Assembly (NCBI GenBank): GCA_033065855.1 | Contig: JAVXUO010000638.1 | Location: forward strand, 608,501 to 672,500 | From: Escallonia rubra | Taxonomy: Eukaryota > Streptophyta > Magnoliopsida > Escalloniales > Escalloniaceae | Reading direction: 5' to 3' | DNA: 64,000 nt | In this document: positions 47,986-59,249 of the stretch, piece after piece | Numbering within the stretch: the stretch's first letter is position 1 | How the letters are laid out: every line of letters starts with the position of its first letter | Notes under the pieces: model-generated | Database searches by the model: none | Told to the model about the DNA's origin: nothing | What the model saw: only the letters and a program-made list of their open reading frames with translations | Made by a program: the position numbers and the translations under genes

Positions 47986-48627
47986 CAGGGGCGGACCACC
48001 CACCTGACCGGTGGGGGCCATGACACCCGCCCCCATTTTTTGGGAAATTTTCTTTGTGATATATAGATAGTGCATAAATATATTTAAATAAATTATAAAA
48101 ATACTGTTATAATAATTAATTAAGATTTTATTTTGTTGTGTTGTTTACTCTTTGTGCCACCAGTCATCATATATTTGTTTTTTTTCATTTCCTTGTTCGA
48201 TCTTCACTCTTCTAAATTTTAAAACTTCATATTACAAAAAAAATAAAGAAAGAAAGAAAAGAGTAGGTCAAGATTAGTTCTTTTTTTTTTTTGAGTTTAA
48301 TTTTTTTTACACATATTAACTTATATGTTACTACTGTACTCATACAATTGATAATAACATTAGTAAATTCTTTCGTGTAAGTTTAGTAATTTGTTATTAC
48401 TAATCTTACCAAGTTAAATAAATCACTTTGAATAGTAAAATTATATGATTAGTAGTCAAATTGAGCAAGTATTTTGTATATAGTAATGCTAATTACATTA
48501 TGTTTCTGATTTGTCATGTTTTATGTAAACTTGAACCTTTTAAAATTCTTTTAAGTGAGCCATTATTAATTTTTTATTTTTTTTACTTTTTGGCCTCCTG
48601 CGATTAGACTTTCTGGATCCGCCCCTG
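47986..48627. mobile_element. hAT-like element, family copy 2
   Basis: Termini CAGGGGCGGACC and GGATCCGCCCCTG, 642 bp. Perfect 8-bp duplications TTCATAGC lie at 47978-47985 and 48628-48635. Same orientation and much the same interior as copy 1 at 35089, for example the post-terminal CATGAC/CTGACCGG..GGGG region followed by a T-run. No transposase. Confidence 0.9.
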
Positions 48628-48635
48628 TTCATAGC

Positions 48636-50309
48636 CGTACGGAACGAAGGAAAACGGTCAAACTAAACTAGGGAGTGAGATAACTTGGGTAAAAAATGAA
48701 TGATCACTTGTTGAATTGACCTCTAATATCGAGTTCTTGGCATACGTCGATGCTGCTTCGGCCCCCTTCGTTTATCATTTTCATTTTCTATTTTTGTAAC
48801 GATGACAAAAAAGATTCCTTTTATCGTGTATGCTCATTAATTTTCTGTTTTTGTTTTGTAAAAATCTAACCCCAAACAGTACAATGAAAATTTTCAGCCG
48901 GCCCTCACTTATTGTCAAAGAAAACTAGCTTAAAAAAATTGTCAAAATAAGAAAAATACATAGCTATATTTCTTATCTGAATACGAAAACTCGAAAAGGA
49001 TGAGAATAAAAACAGAAAATAAAATTGGTAAATGAGGGTAGAACAGTCGGTGCAGAGGCAAAAGGGTAAAATGGTAGTAAAGTGTGGAAACCGGAGGCAC
49101 TAAATATGGTTGCCAGACTGTCCCGCGCAAACACGGTCGAGACAAAATGGTTAATCCCCAGTTAACTGCAGGTGTGAAAGTGAACCCAACTGCTACGAGC
49201 TGACCTTTACGTACTTCTAGCTAATCTGAATTTAATGATTAAGGATTAGATATTAGGACACCTGGATTGGACATTAGTCTGGTCTAAATACATATTGGAC
49301 ATACAGTTTGTTTTAGCTAATGTGCTGAACCGAGTTTCTTCCGGACAAAGACATCACCGAAGTGATGACGTAACACATTCTGGGGCTATTTTTGGGTAGT
49401 CAAAGGCAAACGAAGGGATTGTGCAGGTTTTGACTCATGTTTTTGTTTCCAATTTCACATCAGCTTTTATTCCCATTGAAATTTAATTTGCTTTGACTTG
49501 GATTTGAATTTTTGGGTTTGGCTTGTATCCAATCGATTGTCTAGGTGTGGTGAGATGTAGATGGTGGCGTAATATTTGACTGTGTGGCTAAAAGAGGATC
49601 GCAATGGGGTTGGGTTGGAGAGCAGGTTGAGGGAAGAAAATGGTGATAGAGGCAGTAGCAGCCTCGTGTTTGCCGTCTCTAATGATGATTGAGATAGAAG
49701 AAAGAGTTAACTCATAAACGCAACGAGTTAATGCAGTAGAACTTTTATTTGACGTAATCTATCAAATATTACTCCTAAAACATATGTCATATCATCACTT
49801 CTTGAGAGTTTTACCCGGAATATGGTCGGGGGAGTGTTAGGTGGTAAACTTATTGAACTTAGTGGTACGTATTAGCTAAAATAGCAAATTCTATTTGTTC
49901 TTCGCCAATATGGGTTGTGGGGCTTGCTTTAAACTTTCTGATGGCACGCGCTACTGCGGGTAAACTTGGAGGTGTCAGATGTAATGAATCCTTCATTAAA
50001 ATACTCGATGTTACAGTCATGGCAACAACATTAACCATCTTATGTATAACCACCATACAGCCAGGCGCCGAGGCCCCAGAAATACAAGGGAACACTCGCA
50101 GTCATACACAACTGACCCATACAATGATGAATCAAAACCATCCAAACCAACGCAAGGACTGGGCTTGTTACATGTGCTTGTATGCGCGTCACTCAAAGAA
50201 TGATTAGCACAAGGAAAGACTCAAACCAATTCTTCGAATCAGGGTTTGCCGGTGCTACTTGTTACTGTTTGGCGTAAATAAAAGAATTGCAAGATGGCAA
50301 TCCCATGAA
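48636..50309. other. Intergenic region downstream of the mitochondrial carrier gene
   Basis: No gene recognised. Should include the carrier 3' untranslated region near 50309 and BRN distal upstream sequence. Confidence 0.55.
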
Positions 50310-53300
50310 TTAAATTGCCTTCAATCCAGAGAGCTCCCGCAGCTTCTCACAAAGTATAAAGGTGATCGTAGTTTGTGGAGCCAATCTTGCAAAGATCGCA
50401 GAGCCCCTGGTAAATTTTTAGTATTAAATAAGAAAACCAAATCAAGGGGCGATACACATTTATAGGAAATCAACATTTTATGCTATACAAAGTTAAACTA
50501 AACAACTGTTTTGGTCCGACTGCAAAAATCTGAACGACATGACATGCATTTAACCAGCAAAGCAAGAAAACATGGTCAGGCTCGCGCATAGAATCTCACC
50601 CTTTGTAAAGTCCACGAGGACCTTCTGTACGCAGAACCTGGCACCAAAGGTTATAAGCACATTAGACAACACAAAAAAGTTGCAGCATGTAAATTCCATT
50701 ACCAGATTGCAGTGCTTAAAATTTCAATTTTGATTATTCCTCTTCTTAAAGAATGCATCCCTTCTTAAGAGCGGGAAAGTTCTTATCTCCCGCTCCGATG
50801 TGCAAGTGTCCAACTATTGAGTGGGCAGTCAAAGTAACCACTGTACAAACAATAATCAAATAACTAAAACTACAAAAGGGATGCAACTACCTGGTACGCA
50901 CAATGAAATCCATTTTTGTAGCTTCCGACTCTTTTGGATTCTCGTTGCAACATAAGACGGGTTTTAATCAAGTCCATGGGTGCAGTAATGAGGGTGCTCA
51001 CCGTGCCTGCTATTGAACTTGAGCTTCATAAGATGCGAGGCACAGTCAGGTTTGACCGCTAGGAAATAGCAGAAAGAGAAATTAAGCTTCTCCTTAACTA
51101 AAATAAGATGGCAAGGCATGCATGCTTCTAATGATGTCAAAGTATTACTTAGATCCAAGACTGGATAGGTAAACAAGAAGAAAAAAGTTAAAAAGGCAAA
51201 GAAAATAATGTTTCCACTTTCTTGGTATTTTCTTTATGAGTGAGAAAAGTAAGGTCAACAGGTGAACCTATTCTTCAGGTGTTATATGCAGATCTTATAC
51301 TTTCTATATTTGCTTATTTATGCATTTCAAGCACTCACAAAACTCTACGAGTCACAAACCCAAGCGAACAGAATGCTAGACTGCATACATGAGATGTAGA
51401 CTGAATCCTTCTTCAAGAGGTGTCCATCGTACTAAAATCTGCATTAGTGCAAGGACACAAGTAAATAGTAGGTGCTTGTTAACGAAAAGTACTAAACAGC
51501 AATAAGTAGGACTGAAACAATTTAGAAACCACGGAAATTACTTAGTGGAAATTTAAGAGAAAAATAGCGTGCTTAGAACTTGACCTGCTTGGATTCATCA
51601 TATGTTACCAGTTGTGATGCAGTCAAAGCAGCAGCTCGGACCATGGCAGGGCCAACCCCCTTCCAGAGAGCTGTAACTCCCTCTTCTGTTGCAATTCTCT
51701 GCAGTTCCCCCATTGATCCTCTACTTAAATTTGGATTCATCTGCAACCGAACCTAACGAAGAAAAAAAGTAACTTAAGGCAAGGTCTAAGAGATCTAAAA
51801 AGCAAAATCAGGTTTTAGTACCTTTAGAACCTCAACTGGGTTCGTCAATGCGGTGGCAATGGCACCAGAGAATACTCCAGATGCAATCTTCATGAAGATA
51901 TTGGTGGACTCAAAAGCTAATTCACACATATATTTTGACGGCTCATACAAGCCTAAACGGAGACCTCCATAAAGAACTGACCTCATCAGTGCAGGTGTCA
52001 ATCCCAAATACAAAGACTTAGGACCTTCATTTTTCACAACTTGCACTAGGTATCGTCCCTGAAAACATCTACCAATATAAGAATCGCTGCAAGTTGATAT
52101 AAATAAATCAATTACAGCAACTGAAAGAAAAATTCGGCTCAAACCAGTCCAGTTAGGGGACCTTTCTGGCCAACAAGTTGCATTTGCAGCCTAACTTTGA
52201 GAACGTCTGCATTCCAAACTCGAATAAGTCAATATCCTTCACTTTTTGTTCCTCCACCACATATATAAGTAATATAACTTTTATGTTCATTTCACTAACC
52301 CCAAGGAGAGAGAAAGAGAGTGAACGATAATTACCTAGATTCTTCTTCTTTGTGATTATGATTTTCTCGTATTTGGGCTAGTGCAAAGGACTTTCTTTTG
52401 GGATCTAATCGTTCTACGGCATAATAGTTTAGAGATGTGAAGATGGGGGAGACAAAAAGTTCCTCGTGCCTGGAAACTATAGGGGAATGGCACTAGAGTG
52501 TCTTATGCATGAATCCACAAAATGTATAGAAAGAAAAAAGAAAAGAAAGAACGAGATGCCACTGCAGGAATACTATACAGGAATATACGAAGCCACTCCA
52601 TTGATTATCAACCTATATATAATATTTAACATTTGAACACTATTGGTCAACATTATCGCAGGAAGTTTATATGGGCGTAAATGCATATATTCACAAAGGT
52701 TCATCAGAAAATTAGATAGCGATTACAAATGCAGATCGACATTGTAAGTATTCTGGTGCCAACGGCCTGTGTGAAAAAAGTTCCCTGAGGTGGCTATGAA
52801 AGCTGGGGTGAGTTATATAGGTGGATCTATGATCACGACCTGCTATAACCAGCCCAAATCACTTAATCCTGGCCAAGGGAAACCTGCAAAGTTGACGTAG
52901 CTCTGTGTATGAATATGTTCTTTTGAGCTAAATCCGATCCATATTTTGTAACAAAAACCAACTCTAATTCGAGATTTTGGTTAAAAAGAATTGTTGCGAG
53001 GTCCTCTCTGTCAACCAGTTCAGGGTTGATTGAGGGCACCCTTCGTGCCATCTTTGGACATGTTTGACAAAGCAAAATATTAAAGAAACTGCACTGACGC
53101 CAACTCCTAACATCTTTAACCTTTCTTCCAATATTGCACGAAGAGTACAATTTTAAGGAAGCACATCAACTACAGTGTTTTCTTACAAAAGGTTAATATA
53201 ATCTCTCACACTTCTATACAATAAATGCATTAAGTTGACATAGATTTTGGGACAGACAACATTAAAAAGCAGGACACTGGAATAGATTGCAGCTGGGATG

Positions 53301-55995
53301 AGCTGGAATTTGGACAATTTGGACAAAGGATCGTATATGATGCTGGGATGAGCTGGAATGATAAAGTTGCAGACATTATTACAGGTGACAACTGGAATAG
53401 ATTGCAGCTAAGGTCCCAGGCGATATAGCAAATGCAAGACATCATCAGTAATCAGGCATTACCTAGGCCTGATTATAATGATAAAATCATGTGGGACTTA
53501 CACCCCAGTGGAGAATTCACCATACACTCAGCATGGAATTGGTTGAGAACTAAAGCACCTAAGGCTGAATGATGGAAGATAATCTGGTTCACAGGGCACA
53601 TACCAAAATGCTCTGTAATACTATGGATGGTATGCAAGGGGGGAATAAGAACAAGAGATAAACTCAAAGAATGGAACATTGTTTAGGATGACAGATGCAG
53701 TCTATGCCAACTACAGAAGGAGACCATAGACCATTTGTTTGTGCAATGTGCCTATGCTAAAGAGGTCTGGGAATCTATCTTTACAAAGCTTGGAATAAGA
53801 CTGCCATTAGTCTCTTGGCAACATCTATTGCAGTTTGCAATGCTTTACTTTAGAGGCAAGAGTTTCAGATCTAAACTCTTAAAACTCTCACTTGCTGTTA
53901 CAATCTATGGGATATGGATGGAAAGAAACACAAGGACCTTTGAACAAAAACAAGCTACTCCACAAGGATGTGCTCATGTCATACAACAATGGGTGAGGTA
54001 TAGAGTGGGAAGCTGGAATAAGATACCAAAAACAGAGAAAAATGAAGAACTCTGTACTGCTTGGGGGATAAATGAGGGGATTTTCATGTAAATAGTTAGA
54101 AGCAAGATTATGCTATAACAGTAGTAGCAATATTGTCTTTGTAAATTGGAAACAATTGTACATGTTATGTGCCTCAATGAAATAAAGGGACATTTGACCC
54201 AAAAAAAAAAAAGCAGGACACTGACATTGGGATGGAGGAGTTTTAGGTCCGACTTGGGTGAGAATCTCTTCATCTAAATACTCAGCGGGCAGGTTTGCGA
54301 GGCAGATCTACATTCCATTTATGTTATGTGAGGTGGATCCAAGCTTCCATGAGTGAAGTTCTGCGAATTAAAGTTTGGAGTCCATCGCCGAATGGCGAGG
54401 TAGTGTTTGCCAACAAATCGTTGCCCTTTCTAGGGCTTTCCTAGTCCCCGTTGATTGTGAGTTCACTGCTGACTAGTCAGAGTCAAGTTTGGTTATTAAC
54501 AAATGATAACTTCTCCACGTGTCTCTGAATTCCAATGAGTAGCAATTTCCGAGATAAGGTGTAACGATGCCTCATTGGCACTTCTAGGACTGGGAAGTTG
54601 CTGGATCCTTTTCCAATTTTCAACGTTTTCGCCACAGGCTCTAGCCTCTAATCCCTATGAGTTGGAAAAGTACGCTGCAATTCCAACAAGCCATCATTAC
54701 ACCTTATCTTGGAGATACAAACCAAACCCTGCCAAAACTGTCCCACTCAAAAAACCAAAACCTTACACCCAGTGTATTCTTTCGTGCCCTCCTCATCAAA
54801 CCTCATAATCAGAAATTTTGCCCTACCATGAACCCACCAACATGGAGCCACAAATTCAGACACCCATACTTTTGTCCGCGGAATCTCCACGGAAACCGTA
54901 AACTGCAACCCAAAGCACAATAACAACTGCACAACTTTCCACATCCCCCTTGAATCAAGTTGGTAGTCAAGTGAAGGTTAGGCTGACCTTCAAGGCCCAC
55001 AACCTTTCACCCCCAACCTCTCTTGGTCTCAGCTTCAGCCCACTCCTACCCCAGCCCACACCTGCAGGGAACACAGGAACCACCCTCCTTGACGCTTTCG
55101 ACCCTGCCAATGTACATGCCTCAACCCCAGTTTCCGCCTAGCAAGATGCAATGGATACCCCTTTTCGAGTTTAACACCCTTGCCAAACATGGTGGATCAC
55201 TACCTAACTGCAGCTCCCATGTACATACTTGGACGGGCAAACCAAGAATCGGTAGTAAGCATTGCATCCATTTCTTAAAAGAAGTGCTACCTTTCAACAT
55301 TATCGCCATGTACTTGCTAAAGCCCGAACTCGGACCGTTCAACTATCATCTACAGTGGACATGCCCAAACTATAGCATAGCAACACTCAGAGAAATGATG
55401 ACCTCATGCACTTGGGGGAGTTCGGCTATGACCTCGAACTTAAACTGACTCATTCACCATGACGTACTTCAAATTAAACCTACTGAAAACGGCAGATCTT
55501 ATGCTTCGCCTGAAATGACAAACTTTAAGAATGTGAACCATATAATCAGACAAATGCAATTAGTATCTAAGATAGTAGATTCTAAGTTGTAATACAAGAT
55601 CCTCCTTTGCATTTCCAGTTTCCAATTGTCAATACTATTCCTCTTTAGGTGTTTAAGCAGAAAGTCAAGAAAGCGTCAGGCAGAAAGAAAGTAAACAAGG
55701 AGATCAAAAGGAGAGACCTAGAGGGTGAGTGATGCCGGTTGCAGCTGCAACGGAAATCCCACTTGTACCGAAATGATAGGCAACATTGGATGGCGAAACC
55801 CACCAGTTCTGCTTCCCTCCACCGACTCCCGTCATGGGTCCTGATGAATTCGATTCACACAGCAGAACATGAATGAGAATACGAAAAATCAAACACCCAT
55901 CTCAGAATTGTTTTTGGGGGCAAAATTATCTCCTTATAACAGAAGTAAGAACCTGAAAGTGGAGGTTTGACAGGAGGAGGCGAATCGCCATCCAT
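50310..55995 (-). CDS. Mitochondrial carrier (SLC25) family protein
   Basis: Nine exons (55995-55953, 55840-55718, 52206-52145, 52058-51822, 51752-51585, 51438-51389, 51023-50891, 50637-50600, 50406-50310) total 951 bp, 316 residues, all in phase. Three tandem carrier repeats each have the Px[D/E]xx[K/R]x[R/K] signature: HPLDVLKVRLQ (about 53-63), NPVEVLKVRLQ (about 149-159) and APMDLIKTRLM (about 242-252). The protein starts MDGDSPPPVKPPLSG and ends LCEKLRELSGLKAI. Such proteins exchange metabolites across the inner mitochondrial membrane. The sequence resembles the plant carrier beside BRN1 in Arabidopsis (At4g03115, from memory), often annotated ucpB-like; the substrate is unknown. Intron 2 is 3.5 kb, splits the first signature between PL and D, and holds a LINE. 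Confidence 0.93.
53280..54207 (+). mobile_element. 5'-truncated L1-type LINE with target-site duplication
   Basis: The insert ends in a run of A and is flanked by a 16-bp duplication AAAAAGCAGGACACTG (53264-53279 and 54208-54223). It encodes the reverse-transcriptase 3' zinc-binding region (zf-RVT): CSLCQLQKETIDHLFVQC, then EVWESIFTKLGIRL and IYGIWMERNTRTFEQ. The reading frame upstream has stops (near 53572 and 53684), so it is dead. The polymerase and endonuclease domains are missing. Inserted antisense to the carrier gene. Confidence 0.9.
53690..54091 (+). pseudogene. LINE ORF2 C-terminal fragment (zf-RVT region)
   Basis: Open in one frame with CxxC...HxxxxC zinc-ligand spacing (C-SL-C, then DHLFVQC) and the W-rich segment typical of plant L1 ORF2 C-termini. 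It ends GINEGIFM at a stop about 110 bp before the poly-A. Confidence 0.85.
54575..55448 (+). other. Unassigned block with overlapping plus-strand ORFs
   Basis: Two or three overlapping frames (54575-54808, 54657-54923, 55023-55448) suggest a frameshifted former coding sequence, GC-richer than the flanking intron. The longest segment has KMQWIPLFEFNTLAKHGGSL and a MYLLKPELGPFNYHLQW stretch. No family recognised; possibly a captured gene fragment or an old transposon protein. Confidence 0.3.
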
Positions 55996-56450
55996 TTCGC
56001 GATCGGGAAAGATTTGCCTGAGACGGTAAGAACCATAATAAAGCAGGACGCCAAAGGCGCGCTTCTCGGCCAGCCAAAGACGCGTACAAGAAAAGGAGCG
56101 GGTGGTACAACCTCCAAAGAAAATTACAAAGTACTAGCTAAAATTCCCGTGTAATGCACGAGGAGGCAGTTAATTATGAAATGTGATAATGGAGATCATG
56201 TATGACTAATCAAAATTTAATACCTATTTAATAGCATTTTAAAATTGTAAGAATTCAACAAATTAGAATTATGTCAACTAAATCCAAATACTTATATTAA
56301 GATTTCATTGGTTCGAGTGATGATTAAAGACTATAAAGATCCGTCGATTTTGGTTGTTGTTTGTTTAGCCACCGAGAAAACCTCTTCCGTGTCGTTGCCA
56401 ATTTTCAACCGGCAGTAGGGGTACATCAACCTTGTCTTAGTAGTTTAATA
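55996..56450 (-). promoter_or_regulatory. Carrier gene leader and promoter region
   Basis: Upstream of the ATG at 55995. No clear TATA or other element decides the transcription start. AT-rich beyond about 56130. Confidence 0.35.
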
Positions 56451-56608
56451 CTCCATCCGTCCTTAACTAATTTTTTTAGTTGTCTTAAAAAAAATTAATC
56501 ACTTTTTAAATTAAAAATAATTTTATCGGTGTTTTTTCATGTTTACGTTTCTCACACTTTTTTTTATCTTATTTCTCTCCACATTTAACCCTCCCCCCTT
56601 TTTTCTCT

Positions 56609-56640
<32 letters not shown>

Positions 56641-56722
56641 CTCAGAAACTCATAAAATACAACTCATATCATAAACAAACGTGCAAATTAAGGGTGATCC
56701 AAATAAAAAGGAATGGAGTGAG
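56451..56722. mobile_element. Stowaway-like MITE, 272 bp
   Basis: Left terminus CTCCATCCGTCCTTA and right terminus whose complement is CTCACTCCATTCCTTT, both flanked by TA. AT-rich interior with a (CA)n tract at about 56609-56635. The same terminal class as the 1991-3294 element. Confidence 0.7.
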
Positions 56723-56724
56723 TA

Positions 56725-59249
56725 GTTTCAAGAGGATGCTTTATGTACTCAAGACCGAGACAAGAATCCTGAAGAATTTCACTTATGGGCGGTGAAGGAG
56801 AATGGCAGGGGTGTATCTTGAAGCAAATTGGCATCCCACCCCCATTCCTCTAGTACAAGTCGTTGTATGATTATTTGGTGGAGGTTTACGGTCCGAAGGA
56901 TAATAAAGTGCCGCGACTATATGTACGCCAATTATTCAATGACTGATATTGCTGCTAGAAAAATGACTTGGAAGGATGACCGATCCAAAATACAGAAAGA
57001 AAGTGACCGCTAAGTAGAGTTTTGACACAGTTTTCGACAGGAATTCTCCTATGCATAAGTTAGTGAGAGCCTCTTTCTATGGGTACCGGTGTTAGAAAGT
57101 TAAGAGCGATGGCTGGGCCAGCCTAGTTCTTATAATAATCTCATACTTGACCTGCTGGGAGCTAGGATGACAGGTATCACCCACTTATTGGGCGTCTAAA
57201 TTTTAACTATGTCAACCGGCTTGGCAGAGGTAAATGTTTCAAGAAGTGCGTCTACGTGGAGACCCCGGTTTCGCCAAGCAGTGACCAGGGCAATTGGGCA
57301 AACAATAATGATCACAGAAGGATAGGTGAGTGAGAGGCTTTGTCTGATTTTCTTGAGTTCCCTCTGTGGTCTTGATGTCTACACTCTTTGTCTCTGTTTT
57401 TGCCCAGAGTTGCACCCAAATGTCTCTCTTTACTTTGTTGTAGTGGCTGGGCAGTAGTAATTTAAATCATAAGCAACTTATGTGTTTTTCTTTATCGGTG
57501 AAAGTCACTGTGTTGGTAATTCTGGAGTGGCCTTTCCAGTTCATTTCTTATTCTGCAACAATTCTGCCAGTATTTACTCCCAGTCATATGCTCTCTTTAG
57601 AAGCATACATATGTTGATTTCTGTTTATTGCTTCCTCTTGTTCTCATGACTGGAAAATTGTAAAGTTGGAAATTTTGGAAGTTAGACATGGCACACATAA
57701 GATTTGCCTAATTCTGAGACGAAGTTCACCTTCTTGACCAACACGAAACGTTCGAGTTTCAAATGGCAAATCAAACAAACTTTTCATCTTCAGAACCGGT
57801 CTATACTCATCGATTGTGCTGCTCGTATATTAACCCGAAAAGTACTCATGTCATAACTTTGCCAGTTTTCCAGTAAATATGTTCAGGGGGCCATTGCCCA
57901 TGGCACATGGCGTTTTCTAATTCAAAAATCTATAAATACGCTAGCACCCAAGTCATTTGGCCTGCTATTAGTCCTTGTGCCCCACATTCATGAACTATAT
58001 ACAGCTTTTCATACAAAATACCTCCGTTTCCTTTCTTTTGAATGGGGTGACAGCTGCAAAGCAAGAGACAAAAAGTAGGCAAGCCTATTTTCGCCAAGTT
58101 ACACGGATAGTCTGATCCCGGCCTTTCCTTGTATGCATGCTTGAGTAGCTTCTCTTCACATGATTTGTGAAGATCTGATGTCTGTCATTGAAAACAATCA
58201 TGAATAATAAACTGGCAATTGTGACCCTCTTCCAATAAATATGAATTTAAAGACGGACAATAATACGTTGGACATAGCTATCTGTCTTACTACATAGTTT
58301 GCCATTTCGCTAGGGTTGGCTAAAGCAAATAAGCACACCGATTCACAGTACTATAAGCTATAAGCAACTCGTGGAAAGAATCTGTCTATCCAACAAAGCC
58401 TGTATGCCAGTAATTGCGGTCGCCATAATCTCCTTTGTCATCACTCTGGCACTAAGTAGTGTTAAAACCACAAGCTATTTAAAGTTATGCTAATATGTAT
58501 TTTCTTACTTGCCCAAGCATTCTGTCTATTAGGACATGGCTGGTCTTATAATCATCTTTTGAGTAAACATATACATCAATTACAAGAGGCCACCTTCTCC
58601 AGTTAACCCAACCTCCTTTATGCATATGATGAACACCACCTACAAATCTCCCTCAATATAGATAATTAAGCTTACACAATAAAACTGTTTTCAATATCTT
58701 AAAAACCTAAACAACACCAAAGAAAAGAATGTACAAATGCCAAAAATATAAAAATCAATTTAAAATCACTTCCAGTGGGATTGAAGTGCTTTACTCTTGA
58801 TTTCTTGTGCATAAGTGGCATAGCAATCAGGAGAGCCTAGTCACTCAGAGAAACAACAAATTCAACTAAAGCATCATCAGGAAGATAGTTCTCCGGATTC
58901 AAAATGAAACACATACGAATTTAGCTAAGCACTTCACTTTCTTATTTGGATTAAGACGTTATAATAACGGCCTCTGCACAAAAAGCGGGGGGAAGGCTAC
59001 GTACATCAACCCTCCTCAGACCCCCACAATTGGGGGAGCCTCATGCATTGTGCCGCTCTTTCAAGGAGAAGAAAGTGGAGAGTAAGAGCAATACATAAAG
59101 CCACGGAACAAATAGGAAAAATTATAAAACATTAGTTGAGATGTTAGGCCAAGCGCAGCTCCCACCTTCAGCATGACTAACAGAATAGCCTTTGTACCAC
59201 AGGTGAATGCACAAGCTTATAAGTTTATATAGGATTTTGAAGGCAAATC
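56725..59249. other. Intergenic region between the BRCT gene and the carrier gene
   Basis: 2.5 kb with no recognised gene, RNA or complete transposon. If the last BRCT exon is spliced at 59268, one more small exon would lie in this interval. Confidence 0.55.

Larger units (their letters stand above)
52207..55717. other. Carrier intron 2 (3.5 kb)
   Basis: Contains a 5'-truncated LINE (53280-54207) and a stretch (54575-55448) with several overlapping plus-strand ORFs of unknown origin. The rest is unassigned. Confidence 0.8.
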
